Source: Gemmatimonadales bacterium
GTDB taxonomy: Bacteria > Gemmatimonadota > Gemmatimonadetes > Longimicrobiales > Gaopeijiaceae
Assembly (NCBI GenBank): GCA_007695195.1
Contig: REEG01000186.1
Location: forward strand, 1-55,891
Length of the DNA stretch: 55,891 bases
Direction of reading: 5' to 3'
The notes beneath the pieces were generated by a model. That model did not search any database. It worked only from the letters and a program-made list of their open reading frames with translations, and had not been told where the DNA came from. Shown one piece after another: positions 16,310 through 25,307 of this stretch. How positions within the stretch are numbered: the stretch's first letter is position 1; every line of letters begins with the position of its first letter. The position numbers and the translations under genes were made by a program.

Positions 16310-17526
16310 GCCCGGTCCTCTTCCACCAGCGTCATGCGCTCGATCCACCGGGCCAGGTCGGTATTGGAGATGATCCCCAGGAGCTCCCAGTCCCGCGCCA
16401 CCAGCGCCCGGCGCACCTCGGCGCGCTGCATCTTCCGGATGACGTCGATCATGGGGGTATCGGGATCCACCACCACCACCCGCTCCATGGGGGTCATGAC
16501 GTCGGCGGTGACCTTACCTGCCCATTCGCTCCGGGGCATGGCCTTGATCTGCCCCAGCGTCACCATCCCAAGGGGGACGCCGTCTTCCGTCACCGGGAAG
16601 GAGTTGAAGGGCCGCTGCAGGAAGTAGCTCTGCACCAGCTCTTCCAGGGGCAGGTCGGGGGGAACGGTCTCGGGGTTGGGCGTCATGGTGCGCCCTGCCG
16701 TGAGGGGGGCCAGCATCTCCTGCAAAAGGACCTGCTGATACGAAGCCCGGGCGGCGTGACCCAGGAACCACCCGATGAAGACAAGCCAGAGCCCCCCGAT
16801 GAGGGCGCCGCCCACCAGGAGGGAGAAGAGCCCCAGCCCGATGAGCCCCCACCCCAGCCCCCGCCCGATCCCGGTGGCGATCCCCGTTCCCTTGCGCATG
16901 GATCCGGTGGCCTTCCAGAGTCCGGCCCGGAGGATCCGCCCCCCATCCAGGGGGAAGCCCGGGAGCATGTTGAAGATGACCAGGAGGAGGTTCAGGAAGC
17001 CCAGGTACTCGGCCACCACCGTCACCGCCAGGGGCGCTCCCCCTGCCGAGCCTGCCCAGGCGATCCCGTAGAAGAGGGCCGCCAGCGCCAGGGAGGCCAG
17101 GGGACCCACCACGGCGATGATGAACTCATCTCCGGGCGTGGAGGCATCCCTCTCGGTCCGAGCCATCCCGCCGAAGATGAAGAGGGTGATCCCTTCCACC
17201 CCGATGCCCCGCCGGATGGCCATGAAGGCGTGGGCCAGCTCGTGGAGGAGGAGCGAGATGAAGAAGAGCGCCGCCCCGATGAACCCCATGAGGAGGTAGC
17301 CGAACCGGTCCACCCCTGGCGCCTGGGCCGGGAAGACCACCCCGGCAAAGGTCCCCAGGATCAGGAAGAAGATGATGAACCAGGAGTAGTCCAGGGAGAT
17401 CTCCACCCCCCCGATGGATCCCACCCGGATGCCGGCGAAGACGCCGGTGGAGGTTCGCCGGCCCCGAGCGGGGGGGCGGGAGCGGGATCCGGGGTCGGGG
17501 CGCACGGTCTGGGATGACTGGGACAT
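16306..17526 (-). CDS. M50-family site-2 protease with C-terminal CBS pair
   Basis: A 406-residue integral membrane zinc metalloprotease. The zinc site is HELAH (95-99) in a membrane segment, and the third ligand is in MLPGFPLDGGRILR (Asp194). About six hydrophobic segments span residues 45-250. Residues 265-400 form two CBS repeats (MTPNPETVPPDLPLEELVQS, later VMTPMERVVVVDPDTP), which in relatives bind adenine nucleotides and adjust protease activity. Site-2 proteases cut transmembrane anchors such as anti-sigma factors; the substrate is not identifiable here. It is the first gene of the minus-strand trio and is divergent from lon across about 260 bp. Confidence 0.9.
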   Translation of the reverse strand: MSQSSQTVRPDPGSRSRPPARGRRTSTGVFAGIRVGSIGGVEISLDYSWFIIFFLILGTFAGVVFPAQAPGVDRFGYLLMGFIGAALFFISLLLHELAHAFMAIRRGIGVEGITLFIFGGMARTERDASTPGDEFIIAVVGPLASLALAALFYGIAWAGSAGGAPLAVTVVAEYLGFLNLLLVIFNMLPGFPLDGGRILRAGLWKATGSMRKGTGIATGIGRGLGWGLIGLGLFSLLVGGALIGGLWLVFIGWFLGHAARASYQQVLLQEMLAPLTAGRTMTPNPETVPPDLPLEELVQSYFLQRPFNSFPVTEDGVPLGMVTLGQIKAMPRSEWAGKVTADVMTPMERVVVVDPDTPMIDVIRKMQRAEVRRALVARDWELLGIISNTDLARWIERMTLVEEDRA

Positions 17527-17785
17527 GACTTCTCGGGATGGGACGGGCGGATAGCGGGATCGGTGCTCTACACTCCCTGACCCCCGTCATTTTGACAGGT
17601 CGGCCCGGCCGGAGCGGCACGTTCCCGCCCGGACGGGGCTGGCAGGCTTCCTGCATTCCTAACTTCTACCGATCTTCCGGATCAGCCCATGGTCGGGTCC
17701 GGAGTTCCCCTGTCCGGGGTCCCACGGGGGGCATTGGCCGTCGGGCCGAGCCCAATCCGGGATCCCCTATCGAAACGAGGCGCAC

Positions 17786-20512
17786 GTGGGCGAGAGATTC
17801 ACCCTGCCGGTTCTTCCTCTCAGGGACACAGTCGTCTACCCCGGTGTGGCGGTGCCGATCTCGGCCGGCCGCGCCGGAACGGTAGAGGCCGTCCAGGCCG
17901 CGCTGGACTCGGATCGGCGACTCTTCGCCGTGGCCCAGCGTGAAAATGTGGACGACGCCACTCCCGAGGTCCTCTACACAGTGGGCACTGTCGTCCGGAT
18001 CATCCAGACCCACCGCGTCCGCGGCGGGGTGCAGCTTCTGGTTCAGGGCGACAGCCGGGCCGAGGCCGTCCACATCAAATCCGCAGGCGAGGAGATGCTG
18101 GAGGCCAGCGTCATCCCCCTGGACCGGTTCCCTCCCCGAAGCCCCGAGGACCCGGGCTTCCAGGCGCTGGACAAGGAACTGCGCGATCGGGCGGCGGAGC
18201 TGGGAACCCGCCGGGGCGTCCCCGCCGAGGCCATGAACCAGCTCCTCCAGGGGGTCGATGACGCCGGGTCGTTCGCCGACCTGGTGGCCTTCTACCTGGA
18301 TCTGCCCACCGGAGACAAGCAGAAGCTCCTGGAGGTCCTGGACGACGAGGAGCGGATGCGCCGCGCCCTGGTGGCGGTGGAGCGGGAGTTGGCCCGCCTC
18401 GATGCCCAGGAAGAGATCCAGGCCAAGGTCCAGGAAGAGCTGGGCGAGCGTCAGCGCGAGATGCTCCTCCGGGAGCAGATGAAGCAGATCCAGCGGGAAC
18501 TCGGCGACGAGGACGACAAGAAGGAGTTGGAAGACCTCCGCAAGCGCATCGAGGCGCTGGAGCTGGACGAGGATGCCCGCACCGAGGTGGAGCGGGAGCT
18601 GAAGCGCCTGGAGCGAACCAGCCCCCAGTCCGCCGAATACCAGGTGATCCGCACCTTCCTGGAGTGGATCACCGAGCTCCCCTGGGCCGATCGCACCGAG
18701 GACAAGATCGATCTGAAGATGGCCCACCACATCCTCCAGGAAGACCACTACGGCCTGGAAGATGTGAAGGACCGGATCCTTGAGTTCCTGGCCGTGCGAA
18801 AGCTCCAGATGGAGCGAAGCAAGCGGGACGGGGAACGGGAGGCTTCCGGAAGCATCCCGGCGTCCGGGTCCGGGAATGGAGCCGGAACCGGACCCGAAGC
18901 GGATGTTGGTGACCCGGCCGGGGCCAATGGGACCAACGGCGCCAACGGCCACAACGGACATGGTGTCCGGGATGCCCTGGTCACGGCCGCGCTGGAGCGG
19001 GGCGGGGTCTCCGTTGCCGATGCCGGAACAGGCTCCGCCGACGGGGGAGATGCCCATGTCGACGACGACGCCCATGTCGACGACACCGCCGACGGCGCCG
19101 ACGAGCCCGGTGACTCCGAGGACGACGCCGACATCCCGCCCCCCCGGGAAGATGGTCCCCGGGCCGGACGCGGGCCCATCCTCCTCTTCACCGGTCCTCC
19201 CGGTGTGGGGAAGACCTCCATTGCCCAGTCCATTGCCCGTTCCCTGGGCCGGAAGTATGTGCGCATCTCCCTGGGCGGCGCCCGGGACGAGGCCGACATC
19301 CGCGGACACCGGCGCACCTACGTGGGAGCCATGCCGGGGCGGATCATCCAGGGGATGCGGCAGGTGGGGTCCAAGAATCCGGTCTTCCTCCTGGACGAGG
19401 TGGACAAGCTGGGCGTCTCCTTCCAGGGTGATCCCTCCTCGGCCCTCCTGGAGGTGCTGGATCCGGCCCAGAACTTCGCCTTCACCGACCACTACCTGGG
19501 GATCCCCTTCGATCTGTCGGAGGTGCTCTTCATCGCCACCGCCAACTACGTGGACCGGATCCCGGCGCCCCTCCTGGACCGGATGGAGCGGGTGGAATTC
19601 TCGGGCTACACCGAGCGGGAGAAGCTGGAGATCGCCCGGCGCTACCTCATCCCCCGGCAGACCCGCGACGCGGGCCTGGACGAGGAGGAGTTGGACATTG
19701 CCGACGACGCCATCCGGGCCGTCATCTCCCAGTACACCCGCGAGGCGGGAGTCCGGCAGCTCGAGCGGGAGCTGGGCAAGGTGGCCCGGAAGGTGGCTCG
19801 GCGCATCGCCGCCGACGAGGTGACGGAGATGCAGGTGGACGAGGCGGCAGTGCGGGAGTTCCTGGGGCGTCCCAGAGTCCATCCGGAAAAGATGCGTACC
19901 GAAGACACTGTGGGCGTCTCTACCGGGATGTTCTACACCCCCATGGGCGGCGACATCATGTTCGTGGAGGCCAGCGTCATGCAGGGCGAGGGCGCCCTGG
20001 TCCTCACCGGGCAGCTCGGCGACGTCATGAAGGAGTCGGGGCGGGCGGCGTGGACCTACGCCAAGTCACGACGGGCCGACTACGGCATCCCCGAAACCCT
20101 CATGAAGGGCACGGAAGTGCACATCCACGTGCCTGCCGGCGCCATTCCCAAGGATGGTCCCTCGGCGGGCATCACCATGGCCACCTCCCTGGTGTCGGCC
20201 CTTTCGGGGCGGAAGGTTCGCCGCGATGTGGCCATGACCGGAGAACTCACCCTCACCGGCCGCGTCCTTCCCATCGGGGGAGTGAAGGAGAAGGTGCTGG
20301 GCGCCGTTCGCGCCGGCATCCACGAGATCGTGATCCCCGCCGAGAACGAGGCGGACCTGGAAGATCTGCCGGAGGCGGTGCGGGAACTCCTCACCATCCA
20401 CCTGGTGGAGACGCTGGACGAGGTGCTGGAGCAGGCGCTGGCCCCGGGAGAGCCCTCGCCCCCGAAGGTGGATCATGCCACCAGCGGGGGCGCCGACACC
20501 GTGGAGCTCTGA
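17786..20512 (+). CDS. lon: Lon ATP-dependent protease with a large acidic insertion
   Basis: A 908-residue cytosolic AAA+ serine protease for damaged and regulatory proteins; typical Lon is about 780-820 residues. The N-terminal LAN domain starts at once (FTLPVLPLRDTVVYPG), followed by coiled-coil helices (200-290). Walker A is GPPGVGKTS (470-478) and Walker B is VFLLDEVDK. The catalytic dyad is Ser793 (KDGPSAG) and Lys834 (GGVKEK). Residues about 344-461 are extra: a Gly/Asn/Asp-rich low-complexity stretch placed exactly between the three-helix segment and Walker A. GTG 17786 gives the standard Lon N-terminus. TTGACA at 17592-17597 lies upstream, but I see no clear -10. An inverted repeat at 20559-20586 follows the gene. 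Confidence 0.95.
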   Translation: MGERFTLPVLPLRDTVVYPGVAVPISAGRAGTVEAVQAALDSDRRLFAVAQRENVDDATPEVLYTVGTVVRIIQTHRVRGGVQLLVQGDSRAEAVHIKSAGEEMLEASVIPLDRFPPRSPEDPGFQALDKELRDRAAELGTRRGVPAEAMNQLLQGVDDAGSFADLVAFYLDLPTGDKQKLLEVLDDEERMRRALVAVERELARLDAQEEIQAKVQEELGERQREMLLREQMKQIQRELGDEDDKKELEDLRKRIEALELDEDARTEVERELKRLERTSPQSAEYQVIRTFLEWITELPWADRTEDKIDLKMAHHILQEDHYGLEDVKDRILEFLAVRKLQMERSKRDGEREASGSIPASGSGNGAGTGPEADVGDPAGANGTNGANGHNGHGVRDALVTAALERGGVSVADAGTGSADGGDAHVDDDAHVDDTADGADEPGDSEDDADIPPPREDGPRAGRGPILLFTGPPGVGKTSIAQSIARSLGRKYVRISLGGARDEADIRGHRRTYVGAMPGRIIQGMRQVGSKNPVFLLDEVDKLGVSFQGDPSSALLEVLDPAQNFAFTDHYLGIPFDLSEVLFIATANYVDRIPAPLLDRMERVEFSGYTEREKLEIARRYLIPRQTRDAGLDEEELDIADDAIRAVISQYTREAGVRQLERELGKVARKVARRIAADEVTEMQVDEAAVREFLGRPRVHPEKMRTEDTVGVSTGMFYTPMGGDIMFVEASVMQGEGALVLTGQLGDVMKESGRAAWTYAKSRRADYGIPETLMKGTEVHIHVPAGAIPKDGPSAGITMATSLVSALSGRKVRRDVAMTGELTLTGRVLPIGGVKEKVLGAVRAGIHEIVIPAENEADLEDLPEAVRELLTIHLVETLDEVLEQALAPGEPSPPKVDHATSGGADTVEL

Positions 20513-20558
20513 CCCCTTCCTTCGGGGCCCTTGGTCCCGGAGGAGGGTTCGTCCGGGA

Positions 20559-20586
20559 GGCGGTGGAGCCCTAGAGCTCCACCGCC
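20559..20586. terminator. Inverted repeat between convergent lon and lipoprotein genes
   Basis: GGCGGTGGAGC (20559-20569) and GCTCCACCGCC (20576-20586) are perfect 11-bp arms around a 6-nt loop. A pyrimidine-rich run (CCTTCTTCCTCC) follows on the plus strand. It sits at the meeting point of two convergent genes and contains the stop codon of the minus-strand gene. The T-run is poor, so termination is likely but not certain. Confidence 0.5.
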
Positions 20587-21407
20587 CCTTCTTCCTCCTC
20601 CGCCTCCGGCGGGGCGAAGGCGCCGTCGGGGACCTCGGTCTCCACCCGCAGGTGGGGGAAGAAGATCCGTGGATTCCCGTCGACGCGACGGTTCACCGCC
20701 AGCTCGATGGGGCCGAACCGCTCCCACTCCGTCCAGTCCGAGGGCGACGGGGTGGCGTCGGGGGTCGAGAGGAAGTGCCAGCGCTCCATCCGGCCCGATT
20801 CCGGGTTGATGAAGGCCCGGTACATGTTCTGGGGCGTGAGGCCCACCGCGTCGAAGGTGAGTTCCACCACCTCCCACTCCAGTCCCTCCTCGTCGGTCTG
20901 GTGCCCGGCGTACCGGAGGGTCACTCCCGGGTCTTCCCACTTGTACGGCATGATGAGCCAGTAGGCATCGTTGATGTGGGCCCGGTAGGCCGACTGCAGG
21001 CGCTCCTCGGCCTCCGATCCCGACAACTCCTCGCCGTTCATCCACACCTGCCCCGCCGTGGGGTCGTCGGTGTCGAAGATGGCCACCATCCGTCCGCCGT
21101 CGGCGGGGGCCTCGACCCGGGCGCGCCCGTCCCACCGGTCCCAGGCGTGCTCCCGAACCAGGGGATCGCCTTCGTCCCGGGCCACCGCCCAATGGAACTC
21201 CAGGTATCGGGCCCGTGTCCACCCGTCATCGGGGGCGATGGTCTCCATCATCCGGGTCCAGATCCGGGCTACCTCCGGGTCGTCGAAGGCCTGCGCCCGT
21301 TCTTCCAGCGTCGGGGGCGGGGTCCCGGGATCTTCGGCGGGAGCGTCTCCGCACCCGGCCACCACCATGAGGGAAACCAGCGCCGCCAGACGTGTACGCA
21401 CCTTCAT
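20571..21407 (-). CDS. Hypothetical lipoprotein
   Basis: A 278-residue protein with a type II signal peptide (KVRTRLAALVSLMVVAGC), lipidated Cys at about residue 19. ATG 21407 has GGGAGGAAGTG just upstream, so the longer frame from 21536 is discarded. The mature part has a modest MARTR/DUF-like beta content: YRAHINDAYWLIMPYKWEDP and MYRAFINPESGRMERWHF resemble outer-membrane-lipoprotein-sorting (LolA/LolB-fold) style proteins, but I do not recognise a named family. The C-terminus is acidic (PEAEEEEGAVEL). It is divergent from the SirB1-like gene. Likely location is the periplasmic face of a membrane. Confidence 0.65.
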   Translation of the reverse strand: MKVRTRLAALVSLMVVAGCGDAPAEDPGTPPPTLEERAQAFDDPEVARIWTRMMETIAPDDGWTRARYLEFHWAVARDEGDPLVREHAWDRWDGRARVEAPADGGRMVAIFDTDDPTAGQVWMNGEELSGSEAEERLQSAYRAHINDAYWLIMPYKWEDPGVTLRYAGHQTDEEGLEWEVVELTFDAVGLTPQNMYRAFINPESGRMERWHFLSTPDATPSPSDWTEWERFGPIELAVNRRVDGNPRIFFPHLRVETEVPDGAFAPPEAEEEEGAVEL

Positions 21408-21529
21408 CACTTCCTCCCGGTTCGACGATTGACCTCGAGCAAGATCCGAATCTACGGGACGGGGCGCCGGTGGGAAACGGTGACCTCCCCACAACCCATT
21501 GCGACCCCGAGATCCACCAACTCCGACCC

Positions 21530-22366
21530 ATGACACCCTCCACCCCCTCCCCCCGTTCGCAGTTCGCCCACGAGGTGGACCGCGCCGACGACCAGTTGAA
21601 TCTGGCGCGGGCGGCCCTCCTGGTGGCCAGGGAGGAGTACCCGCAGCTTCCGGTGGAGCCCTACCTGGCCCGCCTGGACCAGTTGGCGGAGGAGGTGAAG
21701 GACCGCCTGAACGACGAGACGAATCCCCTCATCGTTCTCCGCGAAGTGATCCACACCCTCTACGAGCGCCACGACTTCAGGGGGAACCGGGAGGCCTACT
21801 ACGACCCCCGGAATTCCTTCCTCTCCGACGTCCTGGATCGGGAGTTGGGGATCCCCCTCACCCTGGGCATCGTGGTCCTGGAGGTGGGGTGGCGTCTTGA
21901 CCTGCCCCTGGAAGCGGTGAACTTCCCCGGGCACTTCCTGGTGCGGTTCCGGGGAGAGGCCGTCTCGCTCTTGGTGGATCCCTTCGAGAAGGGGAAGATC
22001 CGCTTCGAGGACCAGGCGCAGGAGCTCCTGGATCGGGTCTACGGCGGCATGGTGCGGGTTCGCCCGGTCTTTCTCCGAGCGGCCAAGCGCCGGGATGTCC
22101 TGGTCCGCCTCCTTACGAACCTGAAGGGCGTCTACTCCAACGTGGGCGATCACCAGCGGGCGCTGGCGGCGGTGGACCGGATCCTCCTCATCCATCCCAC
22201 CTCCGCCGGGGAGATCCGGGACCGGGGTACGCTTCTGGCCCGCATGGGGCGCATCGACGAGGCGCTGGAGCAGTTGGAATGGTACCTGGACACCGCCCCG
22301 GAGGCGGCGGACGCCGGCCGGATCCGGCAGCTTGTGGATCAGCTCAAATGGAAGGACGAATCATGA
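21530..22366 (+). CDS. SirB1-family transglutaminase-like / TPR protein
   Basis: A 278-residue cytosolic protein. The central part (RNSFLSDVLDRELGIPLTL, then VNFPGHFLVRF) is the hallmark of the SirB1 N-terminal domain, a transglutaminase-like fold. The catalytic Cys of true transglutaminases is replaced by Ser in RNSFLSDVL, so enzyme activity is doubtful. Residues 200-270 form TPR-like helices (NVGDHQRALAAVDRILLIHP, then GRIDEALEQLEWYL). ATG 21530 is preferred over upstream starts that run into the divergent promoter region. The stop overlaps the YgfZ start (ATGA), so the pair is coupled. Function is unknown in the family. Confidence 0.8.
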   Translation: MTPSTPSPRSQFAHEVDRADDQLNLARAALLVAREEYPQLPVEPYLARLDQLAEEVKDRLNDETNPLIVLREVIHTLYERHDFRGNREAYYDPRNSFLSDVLDRELGIPLTLGIVVLEVGWRLDLPLEAVNFPGHFLVRFRGEAVSLLVDPFEKGKIRFEDQAQELLDRVYGGMVRVRPVFLRAAKRRDVLVRLLTNLKGVYSNVGDHQRALAAVDRILLIHPTSAGEIRDRGTLLARMGRIDEALEQLEWYLDTAPEAADAGRIRQLVDQLKWKDES

Positions 22367-23610
22367 CTGGACTCGCCGACACCGACGCGTTCCCCCTCAC
22401 CGCCATTCCCGCCCCCCTTCAGGACGTCCATCGGGAAGAGGGCGCCCGCATGGCCGAGACTCCGTGGGGCACGGTTCCGCGCCACTACGGCGATACCACC
22501 GCCGAGTACCGCGCCGCCACCGGCGAGGCCGCGCTGGTGGATCGTTCCAACCGGGTCCTGGTTCGTCTGGAGGGGCGCGCGCCGGGGCGGATGCTCACGG
22601 GGGTGGTCTCGGGTCGCATGCCTCCGGCACCCACCCCGGGAGACGACGGTGTGGGCCGGGGCCGGGCCTTCTACTCCACCATCCTGACGCCCAAGGGCCG
22701 GATCGTGACCGACCTGCGCCTCTTCCGTCTGGAGGGCGGAGACGAGGGGGCCCATCTCCTGGATGTGCCGGCGGCGGGGTGGGAGCCTCTCCAGGAGCAT
22801 TTCCAGCGCTACCTTCCGCCCCGCTTCGCCCGGGTGGTGGAGCCGTCTCCGGCAACGGGGATGATCACGGTGGTGGGGTCGGCGGCCGCTCACCTCCTGG
22901 CCGGGGCGTTCCCGGAGTTTTCGGGACTTGTCGGGGAGCTGGAGGCGCTGGAGGAAGGGGAGGAGCGGGTTCTTTCCCCCGGCGGCTTGGCATCTCGCGG
23001 CGGCTCAGGAGCCCCCGACGACGGAATGTCCCTCGGAGCGATCCATATTGTTCGCTCGGGAGAGGTGCAGCCGCTGGCCCTGGATGTGGTGGGCCCCGCC
23101 GACGCGCTGGCCGACATCTGGCGGCGGCTCCGGGAGCGGGGTGTCCCACCGGCGGGACACGCGGTCTGGGAGACGCTCCGGATCGAGCACGGACGTCCCG
23201 CCTTCGGGGTGGAGCTCCTTCCCGAAACGCTCCTCCCCGAGGCGGGCGTGGTGGCCCGGGCGGTGGATCAGACCAAGGGGTGCTATACCGGCCAGGAGGT
23301 CATCGTCCGGATCCGGGACCGGGGGAAGGTGAACCGCCACCTGCGTGGATTTCTCCTGGGTGACGCGCCGGCGCCGGCGGCAGGCACCCCCCTCTTCATC
23401 GAGGGCCGGAGTCGCGACGCCGGCGAGATCCGGAGCGCCGTGGAGTCACCGCGCTTCGGACAGGGGATCGCTCTGGGATACCTTCGACGGGAGGCCGAGC
23501 CTCCCGGTACGGCCCGGCTCGGGGCTCCCGACGGCCCCGAGATCGCGGTTCGGGCGCTGAGCGACGACGGGTGGATCCTGGCGGAAGACGACCCGGACCA
23601 CCACGACTGA
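22363..23610 (+). CDS. ygfZ: YgfZ/CAF17-like folate-binding protein
   Basis: A 415-residue GcvT-fold protein. The signature KGCYTGQEVIVRIRDRGKVN near residue 305 is the K-G-C-Y-x-G-Q-E motif that separates YgfZ/CAF17 from true GcvT aminomethyltransferases. YgfZ helps maturation or repair of some Fe-S enzymes and needs tetrahydrofolate. The start is set by an ATGA overlap with the SirB1-like gene. It is longer than E. coli YgfZ (326) because of inserted Gly/Asp-rich loops. The window has gcvH and gcvP but no gcvT, and this is the only GcvT-fold protein; the Cys motif argues against it supplying GcvT activity. Confidence 0.88.
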   Translation: MTGLADTDAFPLTAIPAPLQDVHREEGARMAETPWGTVPRHYGDTTAEYRAATGEAALVDRSNRVLVRLEGRAPGRMLTGVVSGRMPPAPTPGDDGVGRGRAFYSTILTPKGRIVTDLRLFRLEGGDEGAHLLDVPAAGWEPLQEHFQRYLPPRFARVVEPSPATGMITVVGSAAAHLLAGAFPEFSGLVGELEALEEGEERVLSPGGLASRGGSGAPDDGMSLGAIHIVRSGEVQPLALDVVGPADALADIWRRLRERGVPPAGHAVWETLRIEHGRPAFGVELLPETLLPEAGVVARAVDQTKGCYTGQEVIVRIRDRGKVNRHLRGFLLGDAPAPAAGTPLFIEGRSRDAGEIRSAVESPRFGQGIALGYLRREAEPPGTARLGAPDGPEIAVRALSDDGWILAEDDPDHHD

Positions 23611-23706
23611 CCCATGCCCATGCCCCGGTTGGGGCCTCGCGCTCGGCGGGTCCACACCGGGGAGTAGGGCGGTGGCCTGCGGCCGCCTGGAGGTGGCTAC
23701 GGGCCC

Positions 23707-24843
23707 TTACGACGCCCCGCGGCTCTCCGGGCTCCCTGCCAGGACGGCCTCCACGATGAGCCGGCCGTGCTCCCGTCCGTTCTCGATGAAGATGCGGTTC
23801 GCGTCGTGCCCCGCCGCCAGGACCCCGGCGATGAAGACTCCGTCCACCGGCGTTTCCATGGTGTGTGGGTTGTGGGCGGGGATTCCCGTGACATCATCCA
23901 CAGGAACCCCCAGCGAGCCCAGGATGGTGGGATTCGCCTTCCACCCGGTGAGGGCCAGCACCCAGTCGTTCCGGAGCTCGGTGGTTTCCCCCGATGCCTC
24001 CGAGCGAAGGACCACGGCATCGGGGCGGATCTCATGGACCCGGTGGGCCCACGCCATGCCGATCTCTCCATTCCGGATGCGGTTCTGGATGTCCGGGAGG
24101 ATCCAGGGCTTCACGCCCCGGTCGAACTCGTTGCCGAAGTGGACCATGTGAACCCGGGCTCCGGCCCGAAAGAGCTCCAGCGAAGCTTCCACGGCGCTGT
24201 TGGAACCGCCCACCACCAGCACGTCCTGACGCCAGTAGGGGTGGGCTTCCCGGTAGTGGTGCGAGACCTTGGGAAGGTCCTCTCCGGGGACGCCCAGGAG
24301 GTTGGGCTCGTGGAAGCCGCCGGTGGCCACCGCCACCCGCCGCGCCCGGTGCCTCGCCTCGCGACCGGCACCGTCCCGGGTGGTGATGAGGAAGACGTCG
24401 CTGTCTCGCTTCACCTCTACCACGCGGTGATACTGGTACACCGGAAGCTGGAAGTAGTCGGCCACCTTCCGGTAATAGGTGAGGGCCTCCTTCCGGGTGG
24501 CGGTCTTCTCGGAGGTCACGAAGGGAAGGCCCTCGATCTCCAGCTTCTCGGGGGTCGAGAAGAAGGTCATATACGTGGGGTAGCGGAGGATGGAGTCGCA
24601 GAGCGGGCCCTGGTCGAAGAGCGCCGTGGAAAGGCCCATTCGCCGGGCGGCGGCCCCCACGGCGATGCCGCACGGACCGGCGCCGATCACCGCCAACTCC
24701 ACTGGAGCACCGTCGGGCTCGACGTTGCCGGGCGAGGGTTCGTGGGACGATGGCTCGTCGGAAATGGGCTCGTCGGAAGGGGAGGCAGGGGACGGGGTGC
24801 GGCGCAGGGTGTCCATACGATCCATGACGGGGCGAGAGGGCAT
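23707..24843 (-). CDS. ypdA: YpdA-like NAD(P)H-dependent flavoprotein (bacillithiol disulfide reductase family)
   Basis: A 378-residue FAD/NAD(P)-binding oxidoreductase. The first dinucleotide fold is VIGAGPCGIAVGAAARRMGL and the second VLVVGGSNSAVEASLELF. TYMTFFSTPEKLEIEGLPFV between them is characteristic of the YpdA group. In Firmicutes YpdA/Bdr reduces bacillithiol disulfide with NADPH; whether this organism makes bacillithiol cannot be judged from the window. The N-terminal 40 residues are a Ser/Glu/Pro repeat (SDEPISDEPSSHEP) not usual for the family. ATG 24843 is used, but 24825 and 24816 are also possible and none has a strong Shine-Dalgarno. It is divergent from the LuxE/LuxC operon. 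Confidence 0.82.
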   Translation of the reverse strand: MPSRPVMDRMDTLRRTPSPASPSDEPISDEPSSHEPSPGNVEPDGAPVELAVIGAGPCGIAVGAAARRMGLSTALFDQGPLCDSILRYPTYMTFFSTPEKLEIEGLPFVTSEKTATRKEALTYYRKVADYFQLPVYQYHRVVEVKRDSDVFLITTRDGAGREARHRARRVAVATGGFHEPNLLGVPGEDLPKVSHHYREAHPYWRQDVLVVGGSNSAVEASLELFRAGARVHMVHFGNEFDRGVKPWILPDIQNRIRNGEIGMAWAHRVHEIRPDAVVLRSEASGETTELRNDWVLALTGWKANPTILGSLGVPVDDVTGIPAHNPHTMETPVDGVFIAGVLAAGHDANRIFIENGREHGRLIVEAVLAGSPESRGAS

Positions 24844-25000
24844 GGCGAGCTGGGGGGTGAGGCGAGGAGTCGGGTCGGCGGACGCCCGTGTCCACGTGGA
24901 GAATGCGAAGATACGTTCTGATTTCACCCTCCCCCCTTCCCGCCGTTCCGGAAGAGGAGCTCCGGCAGGGGGAGTCCAGATCGATGGAGTCCAAGAATCG

Positions 25001-25022
25001 AGTCCCATACAAGTCCCATACA
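25001..25022 (+). repeat. Tandem 11-bp duplication in the leader of the LuxE/LuxC operon
   Basis: AGTCCCATACA occurs twice with no gap, 25001-25011 and 25012-25022, just before AGAGGGAGG. Eleven base pairs is about one helical turn, so it could be a paired protein-binding site or a slippage product. Confidence 0.85.
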
Positions 25023-25040
25023 AGAGGGAGGTCAGGACGC

Positions 25041-25307
25041 ATGACCACGGTGGAATCGGAGGCTCGTCGGGCCCTGAATCGCCTGAACCGGGCGCTGGAG
25101 AAGAGCCGCCGCGAGCTGACGGCGGTACGGGGAGCGCTGGAGCGCGCCGAGGGAGAGGACTTTCCGGTGGATGCCTACCATGAGGCGGAGGACGCCATCG
25201 CCCGGCTCCACGAGTTCGTGGCCGACGAGGGCCGACGCCTCCAGGATAAGATCCTCCATGCCGGCGGTCTGGAGCCGGGCCGGGTCCGGAGGTCGTCGGG
25301 AGGATGA
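25041..25307 (+). CDS. Small coiled-coil protein, unknown function
   Basis: 88 residues. Residues 5-45 (ARRALNRLNRALEKSRREL, then VRGALERAE) and 50-72 (AYHEAEDAIARLHEFVADE) are amphipathic helices with coiled-coil heptads, and there is no signal peptide or membrane segment. AGAGGGAGGTCAGG gives a ribosome binding site before ATG 25041. Its TGA overlaps the start of the LuxE-like gene (ATGA), so it is the first gene of a three-gene translationally coupled operon. It may hold the two enzymes together or regulate them, but this is only inferred from position. I know no family for it. Confidence 0.65.
   Translation: MTTVESEARRALNRLNRALEKSRRELTAVRGALERAEGEDFPVDAYHEAEDAIARLHEFVADEGRRLQDKILHAGGLEPGRVRRSSGG

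Noticed and set aside
16195-17517. 440-codon open frame opposite the M50 protease gene
   Set aside because: Pro/Gly/Asp/His-rich shadow without motif; the other strand has HELAH and CBS repeats.
17666-19882. 738-codon open frame opposite lon
   Set aside because: Shadow of the Lon frame; composition follows the complementary codons and no domain is recognisable.
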